NCBI GenBank assembly: GCA_963931925.1
Contig: OZ007579.1
Location: 35,976,466 to 36,040,465 of the forward strand
Direction: 5' to 3'
DNA length: 64,000 nt
From: Onchidella celtica
Taxonomy: Eukaryota > Mollusca > Gastropoda > Systellommatophora > Onchidiidae
Below are positions 51,295-63,704 of the stretch, in pieces (the stretch's first letter is position 1; each line of letters opens with the position of its first letter). A program made the translations under genes and the position numbers. The notes beneath the pieces were generated by a model. That model was not told the DNA's origin, ran no database searches, and was given only the letters and a program-made list of their open reading frames with translations.

Positions 51295-53043
51295 TTAATA
51301 CTTTTGAAATTATAAGACGAAACATTTTTGCCCCATGATTGGTTGTACATAAGAAGTTCACTGTTAACAAAACTTTGAAATGCTATCCTGTAAAATGGGG
51401 AAATTGTTGAGATGCCAGTATGTACAGTGAATTTATGTTGCCTCCATGGACAGTTAAAAGTTCTGTGAGGCTCATCTCAACATTGCAGAAAGTGAAAGTC
51501 ATTACAATGTAAGTCATATTCTCAAAATTGAGATGGCCATGATTGTGTGTAGCCGACAGACAAATTTGCCAGGATGAGGACCCAAGTTTTTCATAATCCA
51601 CATCAAATAAAGACAACGACCAACCAGTCATTTTCTTCCAGTTTTCCTGATGAAAAACTTACCGACAGACATCCTTATGCAGCGTGCCCTAATATTACAT
51701 CGGAATTCATCATTACAGACATAGAATGGTTTCTCAAAATCACAGATGGCCCCTTTCTTCTCATTTCACATGTAGATGTCAACAGTATCAAAGTCAAAAG
51801 TTTCCCAAAGATTTCCCCAGTTTGAACTTCAGGCTGTCAGTACTACTTCATGAGTATGATGAATAGTTACAAAGAGTTGCATCATAATAAACGTAATCGG
51901 ACGATACCACTTTGTTAGACATAGTAGGGAGTGACAGGATAGAGAAACAAGTGAAACGTGAAACTAGTGTGAAAAAAAAAAAGATAGTCGCAGCAACCAA
52001 ATAAACAAAACACGAGGAGCTGCATTGCTATATGATAAATTGGCCTCCCGCAGGACTCTGTATGCAAAATGTAGACCACAATATTGGCCTCATGTGTTGC
52101 GCGAGGAGGCCAATTATTATAGTGGCCTCACACAGGATGAGGGTTAAAATACCAATGATGAAGATTTACTAATATAAGTTATGAACAAATCTAACATACA
52201 TGTATTTCATTTTAATTAAGATACAATTCTTGTTTAAATCAGACCATAGGAAGATATTCATGTCACTAAGTGTATTCAAATACATGAAATCTTCTTCATG
52301 AGTTGAATTTTATATAAATCTTCTCATGTTATGGAGTTTCAAACAGCATTTGATTAGCTTTTGTGAATCCACATTTGTTATGACTGGTTGAAGTCAGTTT
52401 AGATTACTTCTGCGGTGAATACATGTATACTTTTGTATGTAAATACACTTAACAAGATGTCTTCAATGAATCATGTGGATTCACTTTTACCAGCACTTGT
52501 CCTGTTTTCAGTGCTAGATTCTCAGACTCTGTTATGCACTTCGAAATAACTTGAAGGGTATTTGGTATTGATAAATATTTGACTTTTTGAAGTTGTGATT
52601 TCAACAGTTCATGTTTTTTTCTTTTTTGGTCATTTCACTTAGTCCTTCACATGAAAAGTTTCTTTCTTTTAAAAGGACACAAAGCTATTATAATATATTC
52701 ATTTTTATTATTATTACTTTTTTTATCAGCTCATGTTTTGTGGGCATCAAATAGCCACATTTCTATTTAGAGATCGCAGTGGGAGAATGATAGATTGATT
52801 CAACTAAAAAATTTGCCACATATCGATTCAAGTTTCGTCTGAAATGCATGTATGTCATTCTGCAAAAGATTTCTTTCTGGCATTCAAAGGAATTCTGGAT
52901 TCATGGAATTCTGCGGTTTTCACTGTTTCCATGGCTTGCTTTGTCTCACTGCAAGAGCAGGCAAACACATACATGTATTTTACATGTATACAAATTGCAT
53001 ATTTTGTTTTTTGCCTGTACTGGTGGAGTGCATAGTTCAGATC

Positions 53044-53289
53044 AAGGGTGGTGTGGTAAACTATTGTAACTTAGTTTCTACAAATTTTTCAAGAGAAGAA
53101 AAAAATTGAATAACTTTCTTTATCAGAGTTAATAGTTTCATACAATAAAAAGTTATTTAGCAGTTACTTTTCAGAATTCAACCCCCAACTTATAATGCAA
53201 CCTGCAAGCTGTCAAGGGCTATACATATGCCAAATATCTCGGTTCTTGCAAACAAAGTTGAATTATGATAGTTTACCATGCAGCCCTTG
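53044..53289. mobile_element. MITE 'catggtaaactatc', copy 2
   Basis: caagggtggtgtggtaaact at one end and gatagtttaccatgcagccc at the other (inverted pair of about 28 bp), with an interior related to 3382-3632. Confidence 0.65.
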
Positions 53290-54748
53290 GGATGGAATTT
53301 AGAAGTATTCAGAAAATCTGCCCTGATTTGTATGTGCAACGAAATGCCATCACTAAGACTTCAAGAACTCGTCCCTTTAGAATGACAAGGTTCTATCTCC
53401 ACTTTTTGGCTGAACTGAGTTACACACTATGCACTAGTTCTACAGGCCTTCTCCATTGTTTGTCAAAAGTATCAAGTGGATTCAGTGTGTAATTTGTAAG
53501 TACACGTATTACTAAAAAGAAAAAAAAAGAAAGCTGTACATACCTCTAAAAGGTATGAGCACATGAAACTTCAATCGTCAATTTCTCAAAGATTGACGGA
53601 AAGGAGTAAGAACCTTGTCATTCTAAGGGGACGAACTTTGATCACTGTGAGAATTGAAACATTTGGCAGTCTGGTTTGAAATTGTTGTATAGTGTAAATG
53701 TTCTGAAACTTTTGTTGTTTCTACAGTTTTGTTGGTTGATGCCCCATTCCAGGACATTATTAAAGTTTGTTGTCACCATTTCTTATTCCAAAATCTTCTC
53801 TGTTATTTTATTTTTTTTTGTCTTTAATGTAATGTTGGTGCTGCTTGTCTGTGCTTCTTTTCTCTTTTGGCTGTAAAGTATACATGTACATGTACGTCTT
53901 GTATCAAACACGGTACGTGTGTCTGTGTGTTGTTGGCTAGATGTTTCTAGTAAACTGTATTGCTGAACAAGTTGGTCCAATAGTGGTAATGGCGAGGATA
54001 TGGATTGATATTATATCAGGGTCTTTAACCTTTTCTGGTTCTCACACTGACAATCTAGTGAAGACAAGCATTAAAAGTGATCCCAGTACACTTTCAGTGG
54101 TGAAGTTCTGAATGCAGACTGATCTCACTTATGGGGTTTCAACCATAAGTTGTGGTTTTGTATGCAAAAATTTACTAAATTTATGAAGTTTATTGCGTAA
54201 TTATTTGTAAGTAAGGAAATAATATGAAACAGCTAGCTAGAAAAAAATATTGCCTCAACACAGCAGAAAGATGGTGATGAACTGTACAAGTAAATACAGA
54301 TAGAAAACTAGTCATGAAAAAAATGTTTGAGCTTCATGCAGCAATTTACTAACATGAATTACTAACATGCAAAGCTTGAAAATAATATTCTCTCATATTT
54401 ACTTGTATGAAAATACATGATAAAACAACAACACAGGAATTCCAGAGTTTTCTTGAGAATTCACAGAATTAAGCTGCGTTTTTTTTGTCAGTCCATCCCC
54501 AAAACAGTGTCTGCAAAGTTTTATTCTGTGCTATTTAAATTGGACAGACATGAATGTCTCATGAGAACATACCACCGTTCCCTAAAACTAATAATCAGTT
54601 TTCAGGACAAGCAAAAATGGGCTTTATTAAGTTTATTTAAGCACAGTTAGTCTAGTTATGATGAATTTTTTAAAGTCTGCTATTCGAATATTTTTCAACC
54701 TAGGAGTCTGTAACCAAGATCATTCGATGCGGCTTTGAATGTAATTAA

Positions 54749-55016
54749 AGATATCACGGGTATAGAGCAAAATTGTTGTATCTCCAGTGATATGAATTGG
54801 GGTTCATAGTGGCAATACTGTAATAATGACAAACTGCTTCTTGCAATTTTTTCATTATTCCACTACCTTTAACCAGTTCCAAGTTACAGAGAAGCAATAT
54901 TGTTGCATCTCCCTTAAAAATGCAATCATTGAGACCAATATTGTGGTATTTCCGAGCTAGCTCCCATTATTCATATCACTGGAGATACAACAATTTTGCT
55001 TTATACCCGCGATATA
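54749..55016. mobile_element. MITE with ~48-bp terminal inverted repeats
   Basis: gatatcacgggtatagagca...ccagtgatatgaatt at 54749-54797 is complemented by attcatatcactggagatac...cccgcgatat at about 54969-55016. One clear copy in the window. Confidence 0.75.
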
Positions 55017-55557
55017 TGAAATTCGATTTTTCCAATTTTTGAGTTACCGCAGTCTTAGGGAATGGTGACAACATAAAGATATGGAAGTTTTGATTTTCCC
55101 ATTTAGTTGGAAGGAGCAATGGGTGAGGTAACATAAATTTGACCTATAATCTCATGCAGTTTTCACTATTATCAATCATACTTGATCAAAAACAGTTTGC
55201 AGGAAGAAAGACAGCCTATTTGCATAATATTTACAGTTTAATAAATGACATCAAGGTGATGAAAGGAACAAAAATAGGAGAATTTCAGTGTGTTACAGAC
55301 TTGATGGTGTAATTTCTGAAATATTTTCACACTACATGTGTATACTATGCACTAAATGCAAAAATTTCACTCCGACTTGAACCGACATAAACATTTCACT
55401 GCAAGCATTTCAGATACTTCACCATCACTTCTCATTTTGAATGCAGCCAGCACATTATTCTCTTCACATGATTTAACAAGAAATTATATTTTATGTGAAT
55501 TAAACAGCAGTCATTTCTGATGGGATTTTAAAAGTTACTGACAAATCTGTCATGGTC

Positions 55558-55607
55558 TTTTTTTTTTTTTTTTCCGGAGATTCACATATGACATTTTTTC
55601 ATTTAAT
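55558..55607 (-). terminator. Possible NUP42 poly(A) signal region
   Basis: On the - strand, ATTAAA (55607-55602) lies about 85 nt after the NUP42 stop, and a genomic A-tract follows near 55573-55558. ATTAAA is a known variant hexamer. The A-tract may be chance or an internal-priming artefact. Confidence 0.3.
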
Positions 55608-55691
55608 TCATCCACTAAATTTGAAAAATTGCATCACCACAGAGTAAAATAAGCAAATATGTAATATAACACATAATTAATTTACAAAAGA

Positions 55692-56631
55692 TTAATGTAT
55701 GAGTTCTTTAGGTGGTGGCCGTAAGGGTATTTTGCCCTGGACAAATGATTTGGCACTGAATGCTTCTTTTTCTGCATCAGTCAAATCAGCCAACGGAGTG
55801 TAGAGGCCTGTAGTGTCTGTCGGCCCCGAGGACGCACCAGTCGCTGGCTGACTGCCAAATGTTGACTGAGAAACAAACCCTTGCTGAGCTGGTCCTTTGC
55901 CAAATAAACCCCCTGATCCCTGACCTTGAACTCCAAATGCCGAGGTTGAAGACTGACCTGTAGGAGCATTGCTTCCAAACAGAGACGATGAATTTGCTGA
56001 TCCAGAGCCAAAAAGGCCAGGTGCTTGTGAGGTGCTTGTGTTGGTGCCAAAAAGAGATGGAGTATTGCCTGACTGTCCAAACCCAGGGGCAGGTTTGCCA
56101 AATAGGCCCTGCGGAGGTGACGACGCTGGAGCATTACCGAACAAACCTGATGATGGACTAGCTGCTGTACTAGTGCCCGATCCAAATAAATTAGCGGAGG
56201 GCTGGCTTGGGATAGCACCACCACCGAACAAGCCTGGGGTTGCTGAGGAGTTATTCTGACTGCCTGTGCCGAACAAATTAGAGACAGGTGGCGACTGTGA
56301 CGTCATCTGACCACCAAACACACTACCTGTTGGCTTCCCAAATAATGTTGAGCTTGGACTTCCAAAAGATGAACTCGCTGCACTGGAAGCTACTCCAGAT
56401 CCAGAACCAAACATACCCCCAGATGTGGATGAATTTACACCAAATGCTGATGTAGACGCAGGTTTGCCAAAAAGTCCACCACCACCACCGCTGCCACCAC
56501 CACTACTACTCATACCAGTTACACTCTGTTGACCAAACAAACCACTCCCACTACTGTTTAACCCTTGCCCATACAAGTTCTGGCTTGACTGAGCTGTTCC
56601 AAAACCAGCAGGACTTGCCATGCTTTGCCTA
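55692..56631 (-). CDS. NUP42: NUP42 last exon, LFG/GLFG repeats and GLE1-binding-type C-terminus
   Basis: Acceptor ..ttattatcctcag. The 313-residue tail has 19 FG dipeptides: 12 are LFG, 7 of them GLFG, and the rest are AFG, SFG, TFG, VFG, MFG or GFG. Linkers are rich in Ser, Gly, Thr and Ala. It ends QGKIPLRPPPKELIH, then TAA. Confidence 0.95.
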
Positions 56632-59600
56632 CTGAGGATAATAAATAAAAAACAAAGACATCATAAATTTTGAGAATATGATGCAATAAAGAAATGGCGA
56701 GTAAATAACAACACAAATGAAGAATGTGACAGTTAGACAATCAAAGCTTAGACAAAACAGAGAAGGCCATCTAAAGTCGTCTCTGCAATTAGCAGTTGAC
56801 AAATATGATACAGTTGGCACTATTTCAAGGGCACCAAGGATCAAGTTTCACATGTTTTCAGGAGAACAATTTTTCTTATAAAGCTGGGTTTTCATGAGTA
56901 CGGAAAAGTAAAAAAACCCTCTTAGAAGTGAAATAGAATAATTTCATGCGTACAGAAACACCCTTTCCAAACACGTGGAAACACTCTCTCTTTTTACTAT
57001 ATGACAGATTTTTGATGTCGGTAGCTGTTTCTGCACACATGAAAACACAGCTTTAAACTTCCTGATAATCAAATCCAAAACTGAAATAATGTAACAGAGG
57101 ATAAATGTAAGTACACCAGCTGATTTACCTCGGCTGAAAATATGACAATCTAAACATCTGGACAGTGGCTTCCTGAATCTTAAACCACATGCTTCCAAAA
57201 TAAAAAGCTATGTATCCAAGCAGATCTTTCCAACATCTTCCAATTTACTCAGTGAATGACTGGAAATCTTAACATTTTTCATGCCTGACTGCTAACTAAG
57301 TTTCCCAGCACCCAACAAGAAACCTCTGAAATTGTTCACTTACTTCTCTGATTTTCTTTTCCTGCCCTCTTCAACAATGGCAACCTGAAAGAGAAAATTC
57401 ACTATCAATACAAGTTGATTTTGACAGCATCGACTCCGCCAACTACATGTACTTCTGAGTACAGAAAAGAGTAAACAGCGTCTTTTTATTTCCTACAGGA
57501 TTCTAGTTGGACTTCATCCATCCACTACAGGATTCTAGTTGGACTTCATCCATCCACTACAGGATTCTAGTTGGACTTCATCCATCCACTACAGGATTCT
57601 AGTTGGACTTCATCCATCCACTACAGGATTCTAGTTGGACTTCATCCATCCACTACAGGATTCTAGTTGGACTTCATCCATCCACTACAGGATTCTAGTT
57701 GGACTTCATCCATCCACTACAGGATTCTAGTTGGACTTCATCCATCCACTACAGGATTCTAGTTGGACTTCATCCATCCACTACAGGATTCTAGTTGGAC
57801 TTCATCCATCCACTACAGGATTCTAGTTGGACTTCATCCATCCACTACAGGATTCTAGTTGGACTTCATCCATCCACTACAGGATTCTAGTTGGACTTCA
57901 TCCATCCACTACAGGATTCTAGTTGGACTTCATCCATCCACTACAGGATTCTAGTTGGACTTCATCCATCCACTACAGGATTTAGCCCTCCCTAATGATC
58001 TGCATTCTTTTATGTTTTCTGTCCGTCTTGTCCATGCATGTCCACCTGTCTGCACAACATCGTCTCTCCATCGTCTCTCTGGGCATCCTCTTGTTCACAA
58101 GGTGGTCTAGAGGCAAGGTGCTCGCCTCTCATGTCAAGGGTCCCGGGTTCAAAACCCGGGCTGTGCAGGCATGTTGGAAATTGGGATTTTTCTCATATTT
58201 TCGTGTCCCTGATCCTATTGGGGGGTAGGATTGAGTACCTAGTCTTCTCAGATAAGGACGAAAAAATTGGAGGGCCCGTGTGCACGTTAAAGATACCTTG
58301 GCAGTTGGAAATTGTAAAGAGCAGGCTGAACAGGCCGCTGCCCGGGCAAAATAGAAATTAAAATTTATCCCTATTATCCCCCATATCACCAACGAAAATT
58401 TATAATTCATTATTAAATAAATATTATATAATATATATTCAAATAACATTATAATACTTTAGAATACAAGTTGTGAGTTGTGAACTGTTGTGAGTTGTGA
58501 ACTGCGCCTAACAGGCTGCGTTACAATTTGCTCTGGGATAGAGAGAGATACAGAGAGTGAGAGAAAGAGGGTGAGAGAAAAGAAAGAGAGAGTGAGAGAG
58601 ATGCAAATGGAGAGAACAAGACTTTCTGTAAAGCGCCTAGAGCAAACTCGTTTGGATTAGGCGCTACATAAATGATCTTCATTATTATTATTTAATTTTT
58701 TTTTGTTGCTTTTCTTTCCTAATTTTCAACTATAGAGCATCTGATTTGTTATACTTAACATTCTTACATGTTATGCTGAGCTCAAAACTCAATCCAATCA
58801 GATGTCATGTATTTCATTTCAGTTCTTACCAACTACCACAAAATATACAAATGCACAGTAAATTAAACTGTTCTGGCTTCTATTCGCAATCAACTATCTC
58901 ATGAAGAAACACTGTTACATTATCTGAATATGCATTCTGTCTGGGAAATGCTATAGCCTTATTATAAAAAAAAAAAATTGTGGCGGAAGTATTTCATTGT
59001 GGTGCAATTTGGCCACTTTTTTCGCTCAAAACTGCAGCCTGAATAACATTGTCAAAAATTATAGAATTAATTTCTTTAGCTGTCCACTAATCTAACCCAA
59101 TCACTTTTGCATCAAACTATTGTTGTATTCACTGAAGTTTCAGGCAATCTTAAAAATACTATTACAATAAAATGTGTTCCTTTCCATAAACCCAGTGCAT
59201 GGGAGATTGTATCTGTCATATAAGTTCAGCTTGAAAATTAATTAGGTGGGGTAGGGCAGATAGAAAAGGAGAGACTGGAGAGAGAGAGGTGGGGAGAGGG
59301 AGAAAACAATGCCAATCAAAACAAAACTAAAAGATTTTAAGGGAGACTAAAAATCCAATTATTTTCCCTGACCCATTGAGGCCATGGGTTCCTTAATAGT
59401 ATGAAAAGAAAAAAAAAAAAAACAAACAAGTAGTTGTCATATTCTTTTGACATTATTATGTCCCGGGAAATCAGGAAATGTGATATAGTTCAATAGTCCC
59501 TCACACTAGAAATACAGTAATTTTGTTCCCTTTCGCTGGTTTTGTTAAGACTTCATGTAATGAAATAGCTCACTTCAAACAAGCCAGGAACAATTTCTGC

Positions 59601-62600
59601 CTTTAGTTCAGGTAGTGTCATATATTTGATTTCATGAAATATTATAAAAACCACAGAAAATCTGTGGGGCTGCAGCAAGGCTTGACGCAAAGTCATAATA
59701 TGCCGAAAAGAAAAGGTTGCATGTAGCAAAGCCTTGAATAAGAAATAATAAAGAAACAATACAACAACACTGCCTGTCTTCCCTTTTCCTTTGGGTTTTA
59801 CTATATTGTTTCTGAATTATTTCTTAAGCAAGGCTTTGCCACATACTACTTTTTCTTTTTGCCATATTTTGATTATATTTGATTCATGCACTGCAAGGTT
59901 ATGGCAGTTAGAGTCAGAATGGCACTGACTTAAGAAACCACATTTCTTAAGACAATAATTTCAAACTGTTCTATTCATGATTCTTTACGTGATTATAAAT
60001 GCATGCACTACGGTATCACAGAACTTACCAATATTCCTTTCAAGTCCATTGACATATGTTTGAGTTGAGCCCGTTTGTTTTGAAATTCATTCAACAGTGA
60101 CTGATATTTTTGTGTCTGAAAATGACAGAAAAATCAATCAAACAGTAATACAAAACTGATAGAAGAAAATGTAATGAGTATACTCCAGGGCTGTCACTGG
60201 AAAATGATGCCAATCCCAGAACTTGGCCAGGCAGAAGGCTATTCATGCACATGTTATTTGCTTCTTTCCATGACTTCCTCTCATTTGAACATACAAAACC
60301 AAACAACTCCCTGTTTGACTTGACAATTCTTGCTGGTTTGCAAATGAAAGAGCTATTTAGAATCCCTTTCATTGTTTACAGTCCAGTTCAAGATCCATTA
60401 GACTTGGCTGCAGATGGACAGTGAGGAAACTGATATTTCTATGCGGATGTCCGGACATTCCTCAATCCTGGATTTTCATAGATCTGCAGAACTCTGACAG
60501 CTGTGGCACTCCCATTTGACTGAATTTAACAATTTTTCCATCACTCAAGTCCCCAATACCCACAAAATTTGTTTAAAATTTATGCCCAACAAAGCCAAAA
60601 TATCATATTTAATTCGGATTTCACCACGGAATGCATTTACCTAAATACAAGAAGTATCAAACTTTGAAATGATTTACAAGAAAGACAAAAAAAGAGAGAA
60701 CAAAGGTTTGAAAATTCATAAATGATAATGATAATGAAAAATGAAAAACAATGACAAAATGCATTAACGTACATAAGGTTGTACATTTCCTGATTTGATG
60801 CCTTGGTATGCTTCTAACCTCATTTCTTCCATTGAGACATCTTGGAATTCTGCAACACAAAGAGAACAATGTCGTGAAAATTTGTGTGTTCTCAAAACAA
60901 TATTGGGATTCAATACTTTGTGTTACTAGGCTCTTCTGTAAATGGATAGATCTTCCCCAGGCCAACTGGTTATACAGCAGAGAACAGTTAAACCGAAATT
61001 GGCAGGATCACGAGTTTGTTTTCAGTTTAGAGAGAGTTTCGGTTTAGTGATAGGAGGCTTGAAAAATGCCAGTTTCAAGAGGCAGCCCAAATCACTATCA
61101 AAGAGGACAAATAGGCCTAATGTAAGTGCACAGGCAAAACAGACTCAACACATCCTCACTTGTTCCGTGTTTTGAATTGAGATAATGAGAATGAGGATGG
61201 CGATTGCTCAGGCCTAGTGACATGCAGAGCATGGATATGCGGGCAAATGTGGACTAACTCTCAGAATAGAGAGACATCACTGCGTTCATCACTGCAGCGC
61301 CCCTACGACCCCGGCGGGTTGTGGGGTCAGTGACCAGTGTGGACTGACAGTACAGAACCGCCATCCTGCTGACCTCCTAAATGTTACCATACATGGTGCC
61401 TTGAAATACACTGTCCCACTGTATTGTCTCTCTGATGTCATGCATTTTACATGAAAGATCCCTCGCAGTGTGCCTAACATAACACCTGCTGCCGTCTGAT
61501 TTCGAACCAGCGAGGTTATAGGCCTTCTTCCCTCTCCCCCTACCCCTATTGTGTTGCCTCTCCGATGTAAGCCTGTACTAGTTATTTACTACCGGGCAGA
61601 ACAAAGCATGCTCTGCTCTTTTTCCTTGGAGGGGGGGGGGGGGGGTATACAGTAACTTGACTTGACTGTGGCAAATCACAGTGGACTGGCCACTGAGTCC
61701 AGTAATTTTCTTTTCGGTTTAACAACAGGCTTATTTCGGTTTAGCACTAGTTTATTAACAAAAATAAAGAGGAAAAAAATGGGGGATTCCTATTTTCCTT
61801 TGGCTTAGCGCTAGTTTCATTTTGGCCTTTTCGGTTTAACCATTCTCCACAGTAGTAGGAAGTGAGACATCTCTAGACTTCCATTTATCATGCTGTAAAA
61901 CATCAAGAAAACAAGGACAATTATAAAATTTGTTTTGTATGTATTGACACACAAGGCTCCTTTATGCATCACTTCAAACCTTCATACATTGGCGGACGTG
62001 CTGCGATCCAAAAAATCCAAGTCTTGACTCGCAGCTAAGTGCTTGTATCAGTTTAACATTTTCACATTTCTTTTATTTGTTCAATTGTTATATTGGTTTA
62101 ATTTCCCATTCTGTTACATTTTCTGTCCTGATGAAGGTTAAATATACCAAAAGCTTGGTTTGTCTTCCCATTTCCTCTGCCTTTTACTGTATCGTTTCTG
62201 TATTCTTGTGCAGGACTTTGCTACATGCAAACTTTTCTTTTTGTCACTTGTTTCAAACCTTGCTATGACCAAACAGATTTTCTGTGTTGTTTTTTTAAAT
62301 TTCGTCAATGGCTCAATCTTCATTTGTTTGCAGCATTATTATCTCTGATATTAGGCTAAACATTTCGTATCTCAAGCACGTGTCTGTTTGTGTTCTTCAG
62401 TTACGCACTTCTGCATTTACTCCACTTTTTCTCTATTTCTGTCATCACATTACCTGGCAATGAAGGAAGATCCTTTTCTATTGACATGGAAGAAAACGGC
62501 CACATGTGTGATTTTTCCCAAGTCTCCATCTCCTTGGGTAGGTTATTTCTGTGAAGAAATCAAAAGATAACTATCGGGAAACCAACGTCTTCGTTTTCAT

Positions 62601-63704
62601 ACACTGTGTCATCAACTGTTTCTCAGCTTGCCCAGGCAATAATGTCACTTTGAGAAGGAGCAACTAGCTTCTTTGCACTGCCATAACCATTAAAATTGGC
62701 TCAACTTTTAGCTTTTCCGCTTTTCCCTGAAATTGGGAACGGGTTTAATTTGTTTTCTTTCATGAGATGTCTTTCCAATATATGAAATTACTATTCATTT
62801 AACCACTTCATACCAAAATTCTAGTCTCTCACAATATCTGGCAAGTAAGAGCAAAAACAACTCAGCCGACCACATGTACTTCTGAATAAGAAAAAGAACA
62901 AACAGCGTCTTTTTATTTAATTCTTGTTTATGTTAGGCTTCATCTGTCCACTGCAGATACAGTCCTTCCTAAAATCTCCATTCTTCTCTAGTTTTCAACT
63001 GTCTTGCCTATGCCTGTCCATCTGTCTGCTCAGTATCAACTCCATCTTTTTTGTACTTTTTGCCTTCAAAAATAAAATGCATTTAATATTCAGATTTCCT
63101 CTTTTCCAGTTAAATAGCACTAAATTGCTACTGGATTAACTGATGATGACAAAAGTAAACAAATTCATCCTACATACCAGTAGTTTATAAAGACAGTGGG
63201 AGAAAGAAATAAAAAAGGCATATTTGCTAAACCCTACCGAAGTTGACACATGTGAGAAAACTGAACACGAAGTTAAAGCAAGACTATGGCAAACCATGAC
63301 ATCCCACTGTCATGCTGTTGTTGTGTCTAGCCCTACTATGACCCACAAGCTGCTGTCAATTCAGCAGACCATAAAGTAATAATCTGACTTAACTCCAAAA
63401 TGCAAGTCGAGAATGAAAATGTTTGGCACATTTAGGCAGCTGGTCCTAATACACATGCATATCATTATTTATTGTCCCTTTTGAAGCCACTGTATGTTGT
63501 ATTCTTACACTAGATCCAGAGGTGTTGAAGGCTGAAGAGGACCTGACTGGCTTTGCGAGTTCTGCTGCTGGTTAGAATTCCACTTGAATGGGTTATTGCC
63601 TCCCTGTCCACTTGTGCCAAAACTGTCTCGAAATGTCACACGTTGACCACCACCACCCTGCCAGTTGTCACTTGGTCCCCCAAATAAATTCCGCTGTGCT
63701 CCAC
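55692..63704 (-). CDS. NUP42: Nucleoporin NUP42 (NUPL2/hCG1), 6 exons, N-terminus outside window
   Basis: Joined - strand exons: 63704-63509, 62548-62454, 60849-60773, 60115-60029, 57384-57344, 56631-55692. They total 1,436 nt, giving about 477 residues in one frame with stop TAA at 55694-55692. The conserved core (KEMETWEKSHMWPFS, SMEEMRLEAYQ, SLLNEFQNKRAQLK, VAIVEE) and the C-terminus (LYTPLADLTDAEKEAF; FVQGKIPLRPPPKELIH) match vertebrate NUP42, whose end reads GKIPLKPPPLELL. In the family the C-terminal part binds the mRNA-export factor GLE1 at the cytoplasmic face of the nuclear pore, and FG repeats bind transport receptors. Here 19 FG dipeptides lie in the last exon, mostly LFG/GLFG. The N-terminal CCCH zinc finger is not seen and should lie beyond base 63704. 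Confidence 0.93.
57344..57384 (-). CDS. NUP42: NUP42 micro-exon
   Basis: A 41-nt exon with acceptor ..tctctttcag and donor gtaagt. Encodes VAIVEEGRKRKSE. Phase 0 in, phase 2 out. The basic cluster RKRK could act in localisation (inference). Confidence 0.88.
57493..57979. repeat. 32-bp minisatellite, 15 identical copies
   Basis: A unit starting ctacaggattctagttgg and ending tcatccatcca repeats 15 times (57493-57972) without visible change, then a partial copy. It lies in a NUP42 intron, 109 bp from the 41-nt exon. Confidence 0.97.
58101..58693 (+). mobile_element. tRNA-derived SINE, copy 2, with long tail
   Basis: Box A-like tggtctagaggcaaggtgc, box B-like ggttcaaaacc, body shared with 23619-23885 up to about 58350. 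An AT-rich and (GA)n stretch follows, then a hairpin-like end gtaaagcgcctagagca...ggcgctacataaatga and (ATT)n. The last part may be a separate insertion. Confidence 0.75.
59690..59885. mobile_element. MITE 'tgtagcaaagcc', uninterrupted copy
   Basis: Left arm cataatatgccgaaaagaaa...gtagcaaagcc...aataataaagaaac and right arm gtttctgaattatttc...ggctttgccacata...tttgccatattttgatta are inverted complements of about 75 bp. It is the reference for the split copies at 6711/11933 and 36355. Confidence 0.8.
60029..60115 (-). CDS. NUP42: NUP42 exon, coiled segment
   Basis: Acceptor ..tcattttcag, donor gtaagt; 29 codons, phase 0. Encodes TQKYQSLLNEFQNKRAQLKH, a probable short coiled coil equivalent to the human RLINQWRNRVNELK. 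Confidence 0.92.
60773..60849 (-). CDS. NUP42: NUP42 exon, conserved core
   Basis: Acceptor ..ttgtgttgcag, donor gtacgt. Encodes FQDVSMEEMRLEAYQGI, equivalent to FTDISPEELRLEYHN. Phase 1 in, phase 0 out. Confidence 0.92.
60975..61852. mobile_element. Tc1/mariner-like non-autonomous element in a NUP42 intron
   Basis: Ends cagcagagaacagttaaacc and ggtttaaccattctccacag, flanked by TA (60973-60974 and 61853-61854). A run of G is at about 61630. No transposase ORF seen. Confidence 0.65.
62160..62270. repeat. Partial right arm of MITE 'tgtagcaaagcc'
   Basis: gtcttcccatttcctctgcc...tatcgtttctgtattc...actttgctacatgc..cttttctttttg resembles the right half of 59690-59885. Confidence 0.5.
62454..62548 (-). 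CDS. NUP42: NUP42 exon, conserved core
   Basis: Acceptor ..atttcttcacag, donor gtaatg. Encodes NLPKEMETWEKSHMWPFSSM, equivalent to VKDMEVWESSGQWMFS. Phase 2 in, phase 1 out. It bridges the otherwise incompatible phases of its neighbours. Confidence 0.9.
62866..63040. repeat. Single-copy relative of the element hosting the 32-bp minisatellite
   Basis: ccacatgtacttctgaataa...aacagcgtctttttattt...ggcttcatctgtccactgca...gtcttgcctatgcctgtcc aligns with both flanks of 57440-58045 but has only one, diverged, equivalent of the 32-bp unit. Confidence 0.7.
63509..63704 (-). CDS. NUP42: NUP42 exon, G/N/Q-rich region
   Basis: Acceptor ..gcacattcag, donor gtaaga. Encodes GGAQRNLFGG, a Gly/Gln/Asn-rich stretch with DSFGTSGQGGNNPFKWN. 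NPF matches the ENPFASL region of human NUP42. Phase 1 in, phase 2 out. Confidence 0.88.

Larger units (their letters stand above)
44851..55691. other. Intergenic region between convergent KCNT and NUP42
   Basis: Apart from the repeats listed separately (45245-45470, 45871-46099, 46773-46900, 49896-50388, 50815-51294, 53044-53289, 54749-55016), no exon-like ORF with splice context or homology was found. NUP42's 3' UTR may occupy the last few hundred bases. Confidence 0.55.

Noticed and set aside
51574-51825. 83-codon ORF in the intergenic region
   Set aside because: No homology recognised, no promoter or splice context; composition like the surroundings.
57493-57979. CRISPR-like array
   Set aside because: Units are contiguous with no spacers, in a eukaryotic intron; it is a minisatellite.
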